64,000 nucleotides of DNA, taken from Pseudomonas syringae KCTC 12500. GTDB taxonomy: Bacteria; Pseudomonadota; Gammaproteobacteria; Pseudomonadales; Pseudomonadaceae. Shown piece after piece: positions 53,267 through 64,000 of this stretch. Position 1 is the stretch's first letter, and each line of letters begins with the position of its first letter. Position numbers and translations under genes: made by a program. Location of the stretch: assembly GCF_000507185.2 (NCBI RefSeq), contig NZ_AYTM02000002.1:147501-211500 (forward strand), in the 5' to 3' direction. Under the pieces are notes generated by a model. The model was given only the letters and a program-made list of their open reading frames with translations. It ran no database searches and was not told the DNA's origin.

Positions 53267-54292
53267 TCAGCGCTTGGTCTTGCGCTTGTTGCGATACTGA
53301 TCGATTACCACGGCCACGACAATGATCAAGCCTTTGATAATGTCCTGAACATAGGCGTCCACGCCGACAAAGGTGAAACCGCTGGCCATCACGCCGAGGA
53401 TCAGCGCACCGATCACCGTACCGGTAATCCGCCCGACCCCTCCGGAAAGGCTAGTGCCGCCGATGACCGCAGCGGCGATGGCGTCCAGCTCGTAGGACAT
53501 GCCCATCCCGGCCTGCCCGGTTGCCGCTCGCGCCGAGGCAACCACACCCGCCAGCCCGGCCAGCAGCCCGGCGATGCTGTAGACGATGACCAGATGGCGC
53601 TTGACGTTGATCCCCGAGGTGCGTGCCGCCTGCATGTTGCCGCCAATGGCGTAGGTGTACTTGCCGTACTTGGTGTAACGCAGGGCTATGTGAAAGATGA
53701 CCGCCACCACCAGGAAGATGATCACCGGCATCGCGCCCTGGCCAATGGCCGTGTACGAGTCGGAGAGCATGCTGACCGGCTGACCTTCGGTGTAGAAGCG
53801 TGCAAGGCCGCGCGCAGAGACCATCATGCCCAGCGTGGCAATGAACGGCGGAATACCGGTTATGGCAATGATGCTGCCATTGATGGCGCCCGCCAGCAGC
53901 CCGACGCCGAGACCGACAACGACCGGAATCCACACCGGCAGGTCGGTCAGCGACGGAAACACCGCCCGGGAGAAGTCGGAAGTCTGAGCCAGGCTCGCGG
54001 CAATCATCGCTGAAAGCGCAAGCACCGAGCCGGAGGAGAGATCGATGCCGGTGGTGATGATCACTTGGGTCACGCCGATGGCCAGCAAGCCGATGATCGA
54101 CACCTGCAGGATCATCAGTACCAGACGCTGGGAATTGAGCAGGAAGCTCTGATCACGGACGATCCAGCCGAACAGTTCAAAGATCAGGCCGATGCCGATC
54201 AGCACCAGAAAGATGCTCAGTTCGGTGGGCAGCCGCCGTTTGCTTCTGGTCGGCGTCATGGCCGGTTTATTTTGCAGAATCGCGTCGCTCAT
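53267..54292 (-). CDS. Sugar ABC transporter permease (RbsC family), inositol type
   Basis: A 341-residue inner-membrane permease with 8-10 helices. GIDLSSGSVLALSAMIAASL, GTLGMMVSARGLARFYTEGQ and GGTSLSGGVGRITGTVIGAL are signatures of the CUT2 (ribose/inositol) permeases. It is the last gene of the binding protein-ATPase-permease operon. Its position next to iol catabolic genes on the same strand points to myo-inositol or another cyclitol as substrate. Confidence 0.9.
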   Translation of the reverse strand: MSDAILQNKPAMTPTRSKRRLPTELSIFLVLIGIGLIFELFGWIVRDQSFLLNSQRLVLMILQVSIIGLLAIGVTQVIITTGIDLSSGSVLALSAMIAASLAQTSDFSRAVFPSLTDLPVWIPVVVGLGVGLLAGAINGSIIAITGIPPFIATLGMMVSARGLARFYTEGQPVSMLSDSYTAIGQGAMPVIIFLVVAVIFHIALRYTKYGKYTYAIGGNMQAARTSGINVKRHLVIVYSIAGLLAGLAGVVASARAATGQAGMGMSYELDAIAAAVIGGTSLSGGVGRITGTVIGALILGVMASGFTFVGVDAYVQDIIKGLIIVVAVVIDQYRNKRKTKR

Positions 54293-54339
54293 GTTCGTTA
54301 TCCTCTTGTTCTTCTTCTACCGAGCCCTGTAGTGCGAAC

Positions 54340-55923
54340 TCAATGAACCTTGTGGCCGGAGGCCAGATGCATGACTTTTTCCTGGGTCGCTTCACTGCGA
54401 TCAAGGATGCCCATCATTTCGCCTTCGTGCATGACCATGACCCGGTCACTCATGCCGAGAACCTCCGGCAGCTCAGAGGAAATCATGATGACCGCCATGC
54501 CTTCACTGGCCAGCAGGGAGATCAGGCGGTAGATTTCTACCTTGGCACCCACGTCGATACCGCGTGTCGGCTCATCCAGAATCAGTACCTTGGGGTTGGT
54601 CATCAGCCAGCGCGCCAGCAGCGCCTTCTGCTGGTTACCCCCGGATAATGTGTCGATGCACTGCTCCAGTGACGGCGTCTTGACCCGAAGCTTTTTGCAC
54701 ATGTCTTCGCACAGGGCGCGCAAGGCCTTCTGTTGCACGAAACCGTTGCCGGCATAGTTGGCCAGCACGGCCATCTCCATGTTTTCCATCACCGACAGGC
54801 ATGGAAACAGACCAGTCAATTTGCGGTCCTCCGTGAGTAGCGCAAAACCCAGTTCGATGGCCTGATGTGGATCGCCGATGTGCACCGTCTTGCCATCGAA
54901 GCGCACCTCGCCGCTGTCGCTGGGGGTTATGCCAAACAGCGTCTCGGCTACATTGGTGCGCCCGGAACCCATCAGCCCGGCAATGCCAAGCACCTCCCCG
55001 GCACGCAGGTCGAAGCTCACATCCTTGAAAATGCCGTTCAGGCTCAGCCGGTTGACGGACAGCAACACATCGCCTGCCGGTTTCTCCCGCTCGGGGAACA
55101 GCTGGGTCAGTTCCCGGCCCACCATCATGGTGATCAGACTGTCGCCATCCATGCTTTCAGCGCGCTGCAGACCGATGTAGGCACCGTCGCGGAACACCGC
55201 CACCTCGTCGGCGATTTCGAAGACTTCGTTCATCTTGTGGGTGATGTAGATGATGCCTTTGCCCTGGGCACGCAGGTCGCTGATGATCGAGAACAGGTGA
55301 GCGACTTCGGTTTCGGTGATGGCCGAGGTCGGTTCGTCCATGATCAGCACGTCCGAGTTGTATGACACGGCCTTGGCGATCTCCACCATCTGCCGCTCGG
55401 CAATACTCAGCGTGCCGACCAGTTCCTCGGGATCGAGGTTGATGCGCAGGCGCTCCAGCAGCTCGGCAGTGCAGCGGTGCATCTCGCGGTGATCGACCAT
55501 GTGCAGGCCGTTGAGCTGCTCGCGACCGATCCAGATGTTCTCGGCAATGCTCATGAACGGCATCAGGTTCAGTTCCTGATGAATCATGGCGATGCCTGCC
55601 TGCAACGCGGAAAGAGGTGTATCGAAGCTGACCGACTTGCCACGCAGACGTATTTCGCCCGCGTCCGGCTGATAGATGCCCGCAATGATTTTCATCAGGG
55701 TAGATTTTCCGGCTCCGTTCTCGCCCATCAGCGCCAGCACGCTGCCAGGGCGAACACGCAGTTGCACATCATTGAGCGCAACCACGCCAGGAAAGCCCTT
55801 GGTGACATGGCTGATTTCCAGCAGATACGGGGCCTGGGCGTCAGGCGCCCCGCCATCCCCGTCGCCGGACGGCAGATCGCGTTGCGCGGGCGGATTGGCA
55901 GTAGCAGAACCGAACATGATCAC
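54340..55923 (-). CDS. Sugar ABC transporter ATP-binding protein (RbsA/MglA type)
   Basis: A 527-residue double ATPase of the CUT2 family. The first cassette has Walker [13 protein letters not shown], signature [13 protein letters not shown] and Walker [13 protein letters not shown]. The second has a degenerate Walker A ([12 protein letters not shown]), signature [15 protein letters not shown] and Walker [13 protein letters not shown]. This one-good, one-degenerate arrangement is normal for the family. An extra 25-residue acidic N-terminus precedes the domain. It energises import through the permease encoded 47 bases downstream. Confidence 0.93.
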   Translation of the reverse strand: MIMFGSATANPPAQRDLPSGDGDGGAPDAQAPYLLEISHVTKGFPGVVALNDVQLRVRPGSVLALMGENGAGKSTLMKIIAGIYQPDAGEIRLRGKSVSFDTPLSALQAGIAMIHQELNLMPFMSIAENIWIGREQLNGLHMVDHREMHRCTAELLERLRINLDPEELVGTLSIAERQMVEIAKAVSYNSDVLIMDEPTSAITETEVAHLFSIISDLRAQGKGIIYITHKMNEVFEIADEVAVFRDGAYIGLQRAESMDGDSLITMMVGRELTQLFPEREKPAGDVLLSVNRLSLNGIFKDVSFDLRAGEVLGIAGLMGSGRTNVAETLFGITPSDSGEVRFDGKTVHIGDPHQAIELGFALLTEDRKLTGLFPCLSVMENMEMAVLANYAGNGFVQQKALRALCEDMCKKLRVKTPSLEQCIDTLSGGNQQKALLARWLMTNPKVLILDEPTRGIDVGAKVEIYRLISLLASEGMAVIMISSELPEVLGMSDRVMVMHEGEMMGILDRSEATQEKVMHLASGHKVH

Positions 55924-55986
55924 AACTCCTCAAGCGGCAGGCTGCGGCAGAGCATTTGCGTGCCCTGCCGGGCCTGACGATCGTTG

Positions 55987-56922
55987 TTATTTGAAAGTGG
56001 CGACGTTTTCAGGGGTTATCAGGCGATAGGGAATGATGATCGCCTGGGGCTCGACCTTTTCCTTCCTGGCCAGTTTCACCGCGGCATCTATCGCCCCGTC
56101 GGCCTGCCCTTTCGCGTCCTGATAGACCGATACGGCCAGATCGCCCTTGGTCACGGCGTTCAGTCCGTCTGGCGTACCGTCGACACCGGCGATCAAAATG
56201 CTGCCTTTCTCCACACCTGCCTGCTTCAGCGCCATCGCCGCGCCAATGGCCATTTCATCGTTGTTGGCCAGCACCGCATTGAATTTGCGCCCTTGAGTGA
56301 GCCAGTCGTTGGTCAGGTCCATGCCCTTCTGGCGCAGGTAGGTACCCGTCTGCTCCTCTTCTATCTTGATGTCCGGGTACTTGTCCAAGACCTCCTTGAC
56401 GCCCTTGGTGCGGTTTTGCGTGGAGTTGTTGGCCAGGTCACCCAGGAGAATCATGACATCGCCCTTGTCTTTCATTTTGTCGGCGATGTATTGCGCCTGA
56501 AGTCGACCGGCTTCCACGTCATCCGACGTCACGGTGGCGACGCCTGCTGGCAGATTCAGATCGTCCGGGCGGCGGTTGACGTAGACCAGCGGGATACCGG
56601 CGGCGACCGCTTCCTTGGTGATCCGCGCAGTGGCGGCAGTGTCGACCGGGTTGACGATCAGCGCGTCGACTTTCTTGTTGATCAGGTCCTTGACCTGATC
56701 GAGCTGCTTGTTGACGTCCGCGCGGGCATCGACGAACTGCAGGTCCACTTTCTCGGTCGTGGACATGACCTTGGCCTTGGCACTCATATCGTCACGCAGG
56801 TAGGTCAGCCAGGTGTCATCGAACTGCGACATGGACACACCGATCTTGATATCGGCCAACGCTGCACCGCTGCCCAGCATCAGCGCCATCGCCAACGAGG
56901 TCAAAGCAATCTTGGTCTTCAT
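55987..56922 (-). CDS. Periplasmic sugar-binding protein of the inositol ABC importer
   Basis: A 311-residue periplasmic protein (peripla_BP_4 type). The start at 56922 (MKTKIALTSLAMALMLGSGA) gives a normal Sec signal cleaved near ALA-DIK; the frame extending upstream to 57207 is untranslated leader. The mature part begins DIKIGVSMSQFDDTWLTYLR and includes DALIVNPVDTAATARITKEA, LVYVNRRPDDLNLPAG and ILIAGVDGTPDGLNAVTKGD, typical of ribose/inositol binding proteins. It is the first gene of the importer operon. Specificity is inferred from the iol neighbours. Confidence 0.9.
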   Translation of the reverse strand: MKTKIALTSLAMALMLGSGAALADIKIGVSMSQFDDTWLTYLRDDMSAKAKVMSTTEKVDLQFVDARADVNKQLDQVKDLINKKVDALIVNPVDTAATARITKEAVAAGIPLVYVNRRPDDLNLPAGVATVTSDDVEAGRLQAQYIADKMKDKGDVMILLGDLANNSTQNRTKGVKEVLDKYPDIKIEEEQTGTYLRQKGMDLTNDWLTQGRKFNAVLANNDEMAIGAAMALKQAGVEKGSILIAGVDGTPDGLNAVTKGDLAVSVYQDAKGQADGAIDAAVKLARKEKVEPQAIIIPYRLITPENVATFK

Positions 56923-57322
56923 GAGGATCTGTCTCCAAATTCTTGTTGTTGTGTGGATGCAGCAAATCAGCGTGACAGGCGGATCCCGGTAGCACCGGGG
57001 ATGCAGAACAGTTGCGCATCCTTGTGGCGCACGCACAGGCCCCGGGCGACGACGGTGAGAAATCGCTCCAGGGTCCGGATCCAGAATGACGGGGTGGCAG
57101 AGCGCTTGGCGGTGACGCCAGAGGTAGGGGTTTTCATCGACAGTACCTATCTTTTGTTTTGTTTTGTTTTTGTCGGGCTTGCTTCTCGTGATCTGAAAAA
57201 CCTTCAAAACGCGAGTGATTCGATCGTCGGTAACCTGAAAACGACTCTATTGGAAAATATTTTCCAATTCAACTGATTTTAGGATTTTATTCCATTTCAT
57301 TTTATTCGGTTGCAGAAACGAC
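56923..57322. other. 400-base leader and promoter region of the importer operon
   Basis: No clear gene is present. The upstream part (57150-57310) is AT-rich and carries the palindromic operator. The 3' half is GC-rich and would be transcribed as a long leader. A minus-strand frame from ATG 57137 to TGA 56967 (56 codons, MKTPTSGVTAKRSATPSFWI at its start) lies within it; I have no family evidence for it and do not list it as a gene. Confidence 0.5.
57249..57268. promoter_or_regulatory. Perfect 20-base palindrome, candidate IolR operator
   Basis: ATTGGAAAATATTTTCCAAT reads the same on both strands and contains GGAA-N6-TTCC, the motif reported, as I recall, for the RpiR-type inositol repressor IolR of Sinorhizobium. 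It lies in an AT-rich promoter region between the terminator of the iol genes and the importer operon. Control by inositol is inferred; no regulator gene is in the window. Confidence 0.65.
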
Positions 57323-57357
57323 AGAGCCCGACGCATGGCAAGCGTCAGGCTCTTTTC
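57323..57357. terminator. Terminator after the iol catabolic genes
   Basis: AGAGCCCGACGC (57323-57334) pairs with GCGTCAGGCTCT (57342-57353) with one mismatch, around a 7-base loop. T-rich sequence follows on the plus strand; on the minus strand the tract is weaker (TCGTTTC). It lies 38 bases past the stop of the IolW-like gene and separates it from the importer genes. Confidence 0.65.
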
Positions 57358-57394
57358 GATAACGGACTGCTGGATGCGCTGCAGTGCGCAATGG

Positions 57395-58414
57395 CTATAG
57401 CGCCACAACGCGCCCTTCTCTGGCACTCAGGCGCGCGGCATCCATGATTTGCGCCGAGGCTATCGCATCATGCGGATTGACCGGATTACTGCCCTGCTCG
57501 TCGACGGCGCTTTGCAGCTGGCGGTAGAACTCCAGCCAGCAACCGCGCTCCGAGGGTACACGCTCGCGATGCTCACCCTGCTCGAACCAGCCCCAGCGCC
57601 GATGCTCCTCGACACCCCAGCGCTCGCCCTCGGACTTTGGCGTGAGCCCGGCAAAGGCGGCCTCTTCCTGGCCGTCCAGCCCGTCCACGCTGTAACAGCC
57701 CTTCGCCCCACTGACCCTGAAACGCGGTTTGGCACTGTTTTGCAGGCAACTGCCGGACAAGTGTGAAGTCACGCCGCTGGCATGCCTCAGGGAAACGAAG
57801 AACGTGTGGTCCAGTTCGTCTTGCGGCGCAGCGAATTGCAATTCGGCATACACCCGTTCGACCGGCCCGAACAGCACCAGCGCCTGATCCACCAGATGAC
57901 TGCCCAGATCACGCAGCACGCCACCGCCGCTGGCTTTGCCGACAGACCGTGGCGAATAACGCTCGATGCTGGACTCGAACCGGCTAACCGCGCCCAGAGC
58001 CTCACTGTCGAGCAATTTGCGCACGGTGAGGAAGTCCGAATCCCAGCGGCGGTTCTGATAAACGCTGAGCAGTACGCCACGGCGCTCGGCCGCGTCCACC
58101 AGCTCGCGTGCCTGCGCTGCATCACTGGCGAAGGGCTTGTCGCTGACCACTCCGACACCCAGTTCTATCGCTTCGAGGATCAACGCTCGGCGCGAGGCCA
58201 ACGGTGTGGAAATCACCACCACATCAACCCCGGCAGCGACCAGCTCGGCCAGCGTGTCGAAGGTCGCCACGCCGGGATGGTCTTTGGCCACTTCCTGTTT
58301 GCGCTCGGGTGAACGGGTCACCACACCCACAAACGTGGCACCCGGCAAACTTGAAATCAGCGTCGCATGAAAGTAACGCCCGCCTTTGCCATAGCCCACC
58401 AGCCCTGCTCGCAT
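57395..58414 (-). CDS. Gfo/Idh/MocA dehydrogenase, IolW (scyllo-inositol dehydrogenase)-like
   Basis: A 339-residue NAD(P)-dependent oxidoreductase. The N-terminal Rossmann motif is AGLVGYGKGGRYFHATLI, the catalytic lysine lies in VVSDKPFASDAAQARELVD, and LLSVYQNRRWDSDFLTVRKL with VLRDLGSHLVDQALVLFGPV follows B. subtilis IolW (YvaA) closely in pattern. IolW interconverts scyllo-inositol and scyllo-inosose. With IolG and IolI in the cluster, this would let the cell feed scyllo-inositol into the pathway. It begins 66 bases after iolH stops and is the last gene before the terminator. Confidence 0.85.
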   Translation of the reverse strand: MRAGLVGYGKGGRYFHATLISSLPGATFVGVVTRSPERKQEVAKDHPGVATFDTLAELVAAGVDVVVISTPLASRRALILEAIELGVGVVSDKPFASDAAQARELVDAAERRGVLLSVYQNRRWDSDFLTVRKLLDSEALGAVSRFESSIERYSPRSVGKASGGGVLRDLGSHLVDQALVLFGPVERVYAELQFAAPQDELDHTFFVSLRHASGVTSHLSGSCLQNSAKPRFRVSGAKGCYSVDGLDGQEEAAFAGLTPKSEGERWGVEEHRRWGWFEQGEHRERVPSERGCWLEFYRQLQSAVDEQGSNPVNPHDAIASAQIMDAARLSAREGRVVAL

Positions 58415-58480
58415 GCATGTCTCCTGTAGTCCATGAACCTCATGGCCGCAGCCGTCGGTTGTGTAGTTGATGCCGCCGTT

Positions 58481-59341
58481 TCAACGGAGCAGCTCGCTTT
58501 TGACCCGCTCCAGCATGAATCGGCTCGATTCGTCTGCGCGTTCCTCCCAGGCAAATACCGCCACTGTGGCAATGCCGTCGAACTTGATGTCCCGCAACGT
58601 CGAGAAGAACGCCTCCCAGTTCACCTCGCCCTGGCCGATGTCCAGGTGCTGATGCACCGTCGCCGTCACGCCGGGCGGGTTGACGATGTAGCGCAGGTTG
58701 GAAGAAGCCCGGTGATTATAGGTGTCGGCAATGATCAGATGCGTGAGCTTGTCGCCGGCATAGCGCAGCATCGAAGCGATATCGCCAACGCCATCGTCGT
58801 AGAAGAAAGTGTGTGGTGCCGCGTACAGGTAGTTGATCCAGTCGCGATCGAGCCCGCGAATGATATCCACCGACTCGTTGTTGCGCTCGCAGAAATCGTA
58901 GGGGTGCGCCTGAATATCGAGCTTTATGCCTTCGCGCTCGAAATGCGGCATCAATTCATCCATGGATTTCATGAACTGGTTTTCACAGACCAGCGCATGG
59001 TCGGATTGCCCGCTGAACTCGGTATTCATCAGGTCGCAGTCCATTTCAACGGCGACCTGAATGGCACGTTTCCAGTTGCGAACCGCTGCAATACGCAGGT
59101 CTTCATCTGGCGCAGCCCAGTGGTACAGCGGCAGCAGCGAGGAGAGTTTCACCCCGGCATCGCTCAGCGCCTTGCGAAACTCCCTGATCCGCGCCCGATC
59201 CACCCGTGGGTATTTGTAAAACGGCATGAAATCTTCACGCGGCGACAGCTCGATATAGTCATAACCCAGCTCCGCGGTTTTATCGACCATCGCCCCCAGA
59301 GACAGATGGCGATACATGTAAGGGTCCAGTGCAATACGCAT
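58481..59341 (-). CDS. iolH: Xylose-isomerase-like TIM barrel protein, IolH type
   Basis: A 286-residue sugar isomerase/epimerase. ATG 59341 ([20 protein letters not shown]) is chosen because the family begins here; the 8 upstream codons are not conserved. [40 protein letters not shown] and [20 protein letters not shown] parallel B. subtilis IolH, and metal-binding Glu/His positions occur in [10 protein letters not shown] and [13 protein letters not shown]. The exact reaction of IolH in inositol breakdown is not well defined. It lies between iolG and the IolW-like gene. Confidence 0.83.
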   Translation of the reverse strand: MRIALDPYMYRHLSLGAMVDKTAELGYDYIELSPREDFMPFYKYPRVDRARIREFRKALSDAGVKLSSLLPLYHWAAPDEDLRIAAVRNWKRAIQVAVEMDCDLMNTEFSGQSDHALVCENQFMKSMDELMPHFEREGIKLDIQAHPYDFCERNNESVDIIRGLDRDWINYLYAAPHTFFYDDGVGDIASMLRYAGDKLTHLIIADTYNHRASSNLRYIVNPPGVTATVHQHLDIGQGEVNWEAFFSTLRDIKFDGIATVAVFAWEERADESSRFMLERVKSELLR

Positions 59342-59392
59342 GATGCCTCCTTTTATTCCTTTCAAGAGATGTACTGGTTAAACGCAGAATGG

Positions 59393-60421
<1,029 letters not shown>

Positions 60422-60471
60422 TTATTGGATGTACCCGTGAAGGGATCACGGGCGCTGAACGATAAAAGTGA

Positions 60472-62409
60472 TCAGTACTGACGAGCCTTGAGCAGCTCGC
60501 GATTGAGCTTTTTATACACCTGAGCGGTAGTGCCGGTGGTCGACACTTCGGCAACCCCGACACGCCACCACGACAGGTATTTGTGGATCATCGTCTTGGG
60601 CAGGACCTTGATGTCGATCAGCGTCGACACGGTCTGACGTTGCGCATCGGCGAGCGCCTGGCGCAGTTGTTCGGCAGTACTCACCTTGTAGGTCTTGCAG
60701 CCATAGGCGGCAGCACTCATGGCGAAATCCACTGGCACAAAGTCACCGTCGAGCTTGCCGGTTTCCGGATTGCGGAAACGGAACTCGGTGCCGAAGCTGT
60801 TCATGCCGTGCTCCATCTGCAGATTGTTGATGCAGCCGAAAGTCATGTTGTCCAGCAGCACCACGTTGATCTTGCGCCGCTCCTGGATCGAGGTGGCCAG
60901 TTCCGAATGGAGCATCATGTAAGAGCCATCGCCGACCAGCGCAAAGACTTCGCGGTGCGGCGCTGCGAGCTTAACGCCCAGTGCGGCGTTGACCTCATAA
61001 CCCATGCACGAATAACCGTATTCGACGTGATAGGTGTCGACTCCGGTACTGCGCCAGGCGCGCTGCAGATCACCCGGCAAGCTGCCCGCTGCTGCAACGA
61101 TCACCGCATCGGCAGGCAGGCTCTGGTTGAGGATGCCCAATACACCACTCTGAGTCAGACACGAACCCGTCAGCTCGATGAAATCGCGCAGCACGGCAGG
61201 GTCCAGGTGATCGTTGATTTCCGGGACAAAATCCTCACGCTGGTACTCGACCGCGTACAGGCGATCCACCTCGGCATCCAGCTCGGCACGTGCCGATCGC
61301 GGTGCATCGCCCCAGGCCGCACGATAACCGCAGGCCTGGAGGCTTTCGGTCAGCGCCTGCAATGCCATCTGCGCATCGGCCAGGACCTGCACGCCGTCCA
61401 GTTTCTGCACATCAAAGGCACCGACATTGAGGTTGAGAAACTGCACATCCGGGTTCTGAAACAGCCATTTCGACGCGGTGGTGAAATCGCTGTAACGGGT
61501 GCCTACGCCGATGATCAGGTCAGCCTCTTTGGCCAGCCGATTGGCCGCCAGCGTGCCGGTTTCGCCGATGCCGCCCATGTTCAACGGGTGCGCCGAAACG
61601 ATGGCACTTTTGCCGGCCTGAGTTTCGGCGAACGGGATATCGAAGCGCTCGGCAAAGGCTTGCAAGGCATCCGCCGCGCCGGAGTAACGCACCCCGCCGC
61701 CGCAGATCAGCAACGGCTTGCGCTTGCCGACAAGTAGTTGCAACGCGTCGTCAAGCATGGCCTTGCTTGGAGGACGCCGGTCGATACGGTGCACGCGTTT
61801 TTGCAGGAAGCTATCCGGATAGTCGTAGGCTTCAGCCTGCACATCCTGAGGCAGCGCCAGGGTAACGGCGCCCGTGTCGGCCGGGTCGGTCAGTACGCGC
61901 ATGGCATTGAGCGCTGCGCTCATCAACTGCTCGGGCCGGTTGATGCGGTCCCAGTATTTGCTCACCGCCTTGAACGCGTCGTTGGTGCTGATACTCAGGT
62001 CGTGAAACTGCTCGATCTGCTGCAGCACCGGATCGGGCTGGCGGCTGGCGTAGACATCGCCCGGCAACAGCAGCAACGGAATACGGTTGGCCGAGGCCGT
62101 TGCCGCAGCGGTGACCATGTTCGCCGCGCCAGGGCCGACCGATGAACTGCACGCGTAGATCTTGCGACGCAGGTGCTGCTTGGCAAAACCGATGGCGGCG
62201 TGGCACATGCCCTGCTCGTTACGGCCCTGATGGACCACCAGGTCGCCGCTGTCCTGCTCCAGCGCCTGCCCAAGCCCCAGCACGTTGCCATGCCCGAAAA
62301 TGGTGAAAATGCCGGCGACGAATTTGCTCTGTACGCCGTCGACTTCGACGTACTGGTTATCGAGAAACTTCACCAGGGCCTGGGCCATGGTCAGTCGGGT
62401 TGTACTCAT
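60472..62409 (-). CDS. iolD: 3D-(3,5/4)-trihydroxycyclohexane-1,2-dione hydrolase IolD
   Basis: A 645-residue thiamine-diphosphate enzyme that opens the inositol-derived ring to 5-deoxyglucuronate. The acetolactate-synthase-like fold is seen in an N-terminal Pyr domain ([18 protein letters not shown], then [20 protein letters not shown]), a central domain ([20 protein letters not shown]) and a C-terminal PP domain with the ThDP motif [14 protein letters not shown] through [15 protein letters not shown]. Length and motifs match IolD. It is the third iol gene in transcription order here, after iolA and iolI. Confidence 0.95.
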   Translation of the reverse strand: MSTTRLTMAQALVKFLDNQYVEVDGVQSKFVAGIFTIFGHGNVLGLGQALEQDSGDLVVHQGRNEQGMCHAAIGFAKQHLRRKIYACSSSVGPGAANMVTAAATASANRIPLLLLPGDVYASRQPDPVLQQIEQFHDLSISTNDAFKAVSKYWDRINRPEQLMSAALNAMRVLTDPADTGAVTLALPQDVQAEAYDYPDSFLQKRVHRIDRRPPSKAMLDDALQLLVGKRKPLLICGGGVRYSGAADALQAFAERFDIPFAETQAGKSAIVSAHPLNMGGIGETGTLAANRLAKEADLIIGVGTRYSDFTTASKWLFQNPDVQFLNLNVGAFDVQKLDGVQVLADAQMALQALTESLQACGYRAAWGDAPRSARAELDAEVDRLYAVEYQREDFVPEINDHLDPAVLRDFIELTGSCLTQSGVLGILNQSLPADAVIVAAAGSLPGDLQRAWRSTGVDTYHVEYGYSCMGYEVNAALGVKLAAPHREVFALVGDGSYMMLHSELATSIQERRKINVVLLDNMTFGCINNLQMEHGMNSFGTEFRFRNPETGKLDGDFVPVDFAMSAAAYGCKTYKVSTAEQLRQALADAQRQTVSTLIDIKVLPKTMIHKYLSWWRVGVAEVSTTGTTAQVYKKLNRELLKARQY

Positions 62410-62467
62410 GTTCGCACCTTGTTCTTGTTTGAGGTGGCCAGGGTTTAAGCCGGCCTGACGGCTGAAG

Positions 62468-63298
62468 TCAGTGACGCTGCGAAACGGCTCGTGACAAATG
62501 CGTCATGCTTGCCGCTATTGCCTGAGGAATGTCATCCAGCACGTGAACGCTTTCAGCAAACGGTTCGAACGACAGATGTCCCTCATAGCCGCTGTCCAGC
62601 AAGCGCTCGATCTGCGACGCATTACCCAGAATGTCGCCTTCGCCGACCAGCACGCGATGACCATCGCGAATGCTGTTGAGCGGTGTCTGCGCATCCTCGA
62701 CACCGGAGATATGTACCAACCCGGTCAGCTCCGGGAACAACTCGACCTCGCCGGCCAGATGGTGGTGAAAGGTATCGTGAACCAGTCGGTAAACATCCAG
62801 CCCGCCGACAGCTTTGATCGCATCCACCGCTTGACGCTTGAGTCGCAGCGAGCACTCCTCAAAGCCGAGGGGTTCGACGAAGCCGAGAATTCCGTGCTCG
62901 CGAAGAATCGGGGCCAAGGCCGTCAATGCGGTGCGTAATCCCGCAGCGCGCTGCGCACCGTTGCGCGGGTCGGCACGGTCATTGAGCGGGCACAGCACCA
63001 GACCGCGGGCACCGCAGTCGCGGGCGTACTGCGCCAGCTTCGTCGCCTGGGCAGCGCGCTCTTGGTTCCAGACATCGAACGGGTACAGGGCGTTGATGGA
63101 CAACACCTCTACCCCCCTGGCCGCACAAAGATCACGGACGACCTCGGGGGCAGTGCCGTCTTCGATCTCGATGCCCTTGAGGTCGTTGCGAATCTCGATG
63201 GCATCGGCACCCAGCTTGACCGCCAGGTCGACGAAACTTTCCAGAGACAGGCGCGGCGCGACCATTCGATTAAGGGCGAAACGCAGAGGGTGGTTCAT
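62468..63298 (-). CDS. iolI: 2-keto-myo-inositol isomerase IolI
   Basis: A 276-residue TIM-barrel isomerase. The start at 63298 ([20 protein letters not shown]) is chosen because family members begin near this string; the upstream 7 codons are not family-like. [47 protein letters not shown] and [20 protein letters not shown] give the metal-binding Glu and substrate residues of the IolI/IolE fold. It converts scyllo-inosose to 1-keto-D-chiro-inositol, giving entry for D-chiro-inositol. It lies 58 bases upstream of iolD. Confidence 0.87.
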   Translation of the reverse strand: MNHPLRFALNRMVAPRLSLESFVDLAVKLGADAIEIRNDLKGIEIEDGTAPEVVRDLCAARGVEVLSINALYPFDVWNQERAAQATKLAQYARDCGARGLVLCPLNDRADPRNGAQRAAGLRTALTALAPILREHGILGFVEPLGFEECSLRLKRQAVDAIKAVGGLDVYRLVHDTFHHHLAGEVELFPELTGLVHISGVEDAQTPLNSIRDGHRVLVGEGDILGNASQIERLLDSGYEGHLSFEPFAESVHVLDDIPQAIAASMTHLSRAVSQRH

Positions 63299-63333
63299 TG
63301 TTTTTGTTCTCCGCAACATTCCATTGATGAAGA

Positions 63334-64000
63334 CTATTTGGCAGTCGGCATACTGAACTCGGGGCCTTTGGCGATGCTGTCCGGCCAGCGTTGCATGACG
63401 CTTTTGTAGCGGCTGTAAAAACGCAGGCCTTCTTCGCCATAGGCATGGTGATCGCCAAACAACGACCGCTTCCAGCCGCCAAACGAATGCCAGGCCATGG
63501 GTACCGGGATCGGCACGTTAATGCCGACCATGCCGACCTTGATGCTGCGAGCGAACGCGCGGGCCACGCCGCCATCGCTGGTGAAGCACGACACACCATT
63601 GCCGAACTCGTGTGCGTTGATCAGCGCCACGGCGCTGGCGAAATCCGCAACGTGGACGATGCCCAGCACCGGGCCGAAGATTTCTTCCTTGTAAATCTGC
63701 ATCTGCGGCGTGACGTGGTCGAACAGCGTCGCGCCGACGAAAAAGCCCTGCTCGGCACCCGGCACCTTGAAGTTGCGCCCATCGACGAGCAGCCTGGCGC
63801 CCTCTTTGACGCCCTGATCGATGAAACCCTCGACCTTGGCCTTGTGCACGGCGGTGACCAGCGGCCCCATGTCCGAATCGGCCTGCATGCCGTTGCCGAC
63901 CTTGAGCTGGTCGATGCGCGGCAGCAGCTTGTCGATAAGACGCTGGCCGACATCGCCGACCACCACGGCAATCGAGATCGCCATGCAGCGCTCCCCTGCC
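63334..64000 (-). CDS. iolA: Methylmalonate-semialdehyde dehydrogenase (IolA/MmsA), C-terminal part
   Basis: The gene runs off the window end. About 222 codons are visible, from an AGERCMAIS string carrying the active-site Cys (codon 63985-63987) to the stop at 63334. Further family motifs are [40 protein letters not shown] and [20 protein letters not shown]; the last is typical of CoA-acylating malonate/methylmalonate-semialdehyde dehydrogenases. The visible part matches the C-terminal 45 percent of a 500-residue enzyme. It makes acetyl-CoA from malonate semialdehyde at the end of inositol breakdown. The M at 63984 is internal, not a start. Confidence 0.92.
   Translation of the reverse strand, partial: AGERCMAISIAVVVGDVGQRLIDKLLPRIDQLKVGNGMQADSDMGPLVTAVHKAKVEGFIDQGVKEGARLLVDGRNFKVPGAEQGFFVGATLFDHVTPQMQIYKEEIFGPVLGIVHVADFASAVALINAHEFGNGVSCFTSDGGVARAFARSIKVGMVGINVPIPVPMAWHSFGGWKRSLFGDHHAYGEEGLRFYSRYKSVMQRWPDSIAKGPEFSMPTAK

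Noticed and set aside
54518..54530. GGCGGTAGATT inside the ABC ATPase gene
   Set aside because: It meets GGCGGTAGNNT but lies on the non-sense strand within a minus-strand gene; chance 8-base matches are expected in 64 kb.

Overview
The window looks like chromosome of a fluorescent Pseudomonas, most likely the Pseudomonas syringae group. It has high G+C coding DNA, a fused-type Mrp/Pha antiporter locus, an MsuD-SfnR sulfonate pair, a dehydrocarnitine-type CoA-transferase locus with its LysR gene, a Ku-LigD end-joining pair, an inositol regulon, and the short intergenic repeats typical of that group. The assignment comes from remembered family resemblance, not from a search. No tRNA, rRNA, CRISPR, insertion sequence or prophage was seen.

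Layout. (1) 0.1-3.6 kb: a small lipoprotein gene, then on the minus strand an Xaa-Pro aminopeptidase and a stand-alone IscS-type cysteine desulfurase. (2) 3.6-18.5 kb: a 12-gene plus-strand exopolysaccharide operon. It encodes a sugar aminotransferase, Wzx flippase, five glycosyltransferases, Wzb phosphatase, Wzc tyrosine autokinase, an RfaH-type NusG paralogue, a WcaJ-type initiating transferase and the Wza outer-membrane exporter, and ends in a strong intrinsic terminator. Its leader carries two separate copies of the ops sequence (GGCGGTAGNNT) that RfaH recognises. (3) 18.6-31 kb: SsuE flavin reductase, LysE exporter, a lipoprotein, LysR regulator, CoA-transferase A/B, an intergenic repeat, AtoE transporter, a three-gene minus-strand group (hydroxyacid dehydrogenase, glutamine amidotransferase-like protein, ABM-domain protein), GlpQ, and a Fur-type TonB-dependent receptor. 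(4) 30.7-41.5 kb: PssA, LigD-Ku, MsuD-SfnR, a FAD protein, an XRE-cupin regulator and an EamA exporter. (5) 41.7-47.8 kb: the Mrp/Pha cation/proton antiporter operon, in which the first gene (phaAB) is cut by one in-frame TGA. (6) 47.8-53 kb: small conserved genes, a DUF2235 hydrolase, a chemoreceptor with a C-terminal sensor region, and a two-cysteine DksA relative. (7) 53.2-64 kb: a minus-strand myo-inositol block. Reading in the direction of transcription it is iolA/mmsA (cut by the window end), iolI, iolD, iolG, iolH, an IolW-like dehydrogenase and a terminator, followed by a separately promoted ABC importer (binding protein, ATPase, permease) with a perfect palindrome in its upstream region.

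The observations I rate highest are the in-operon RfaH with its two matching ops elements, the single-codon interruption of phaAB, the palindrome of form GGAA-N6-TTCC upstream of the inositol importer, and the lack of a recognisable Wzy polymerase in an otherwise complete Wzx/Wza/Wzc export operon.
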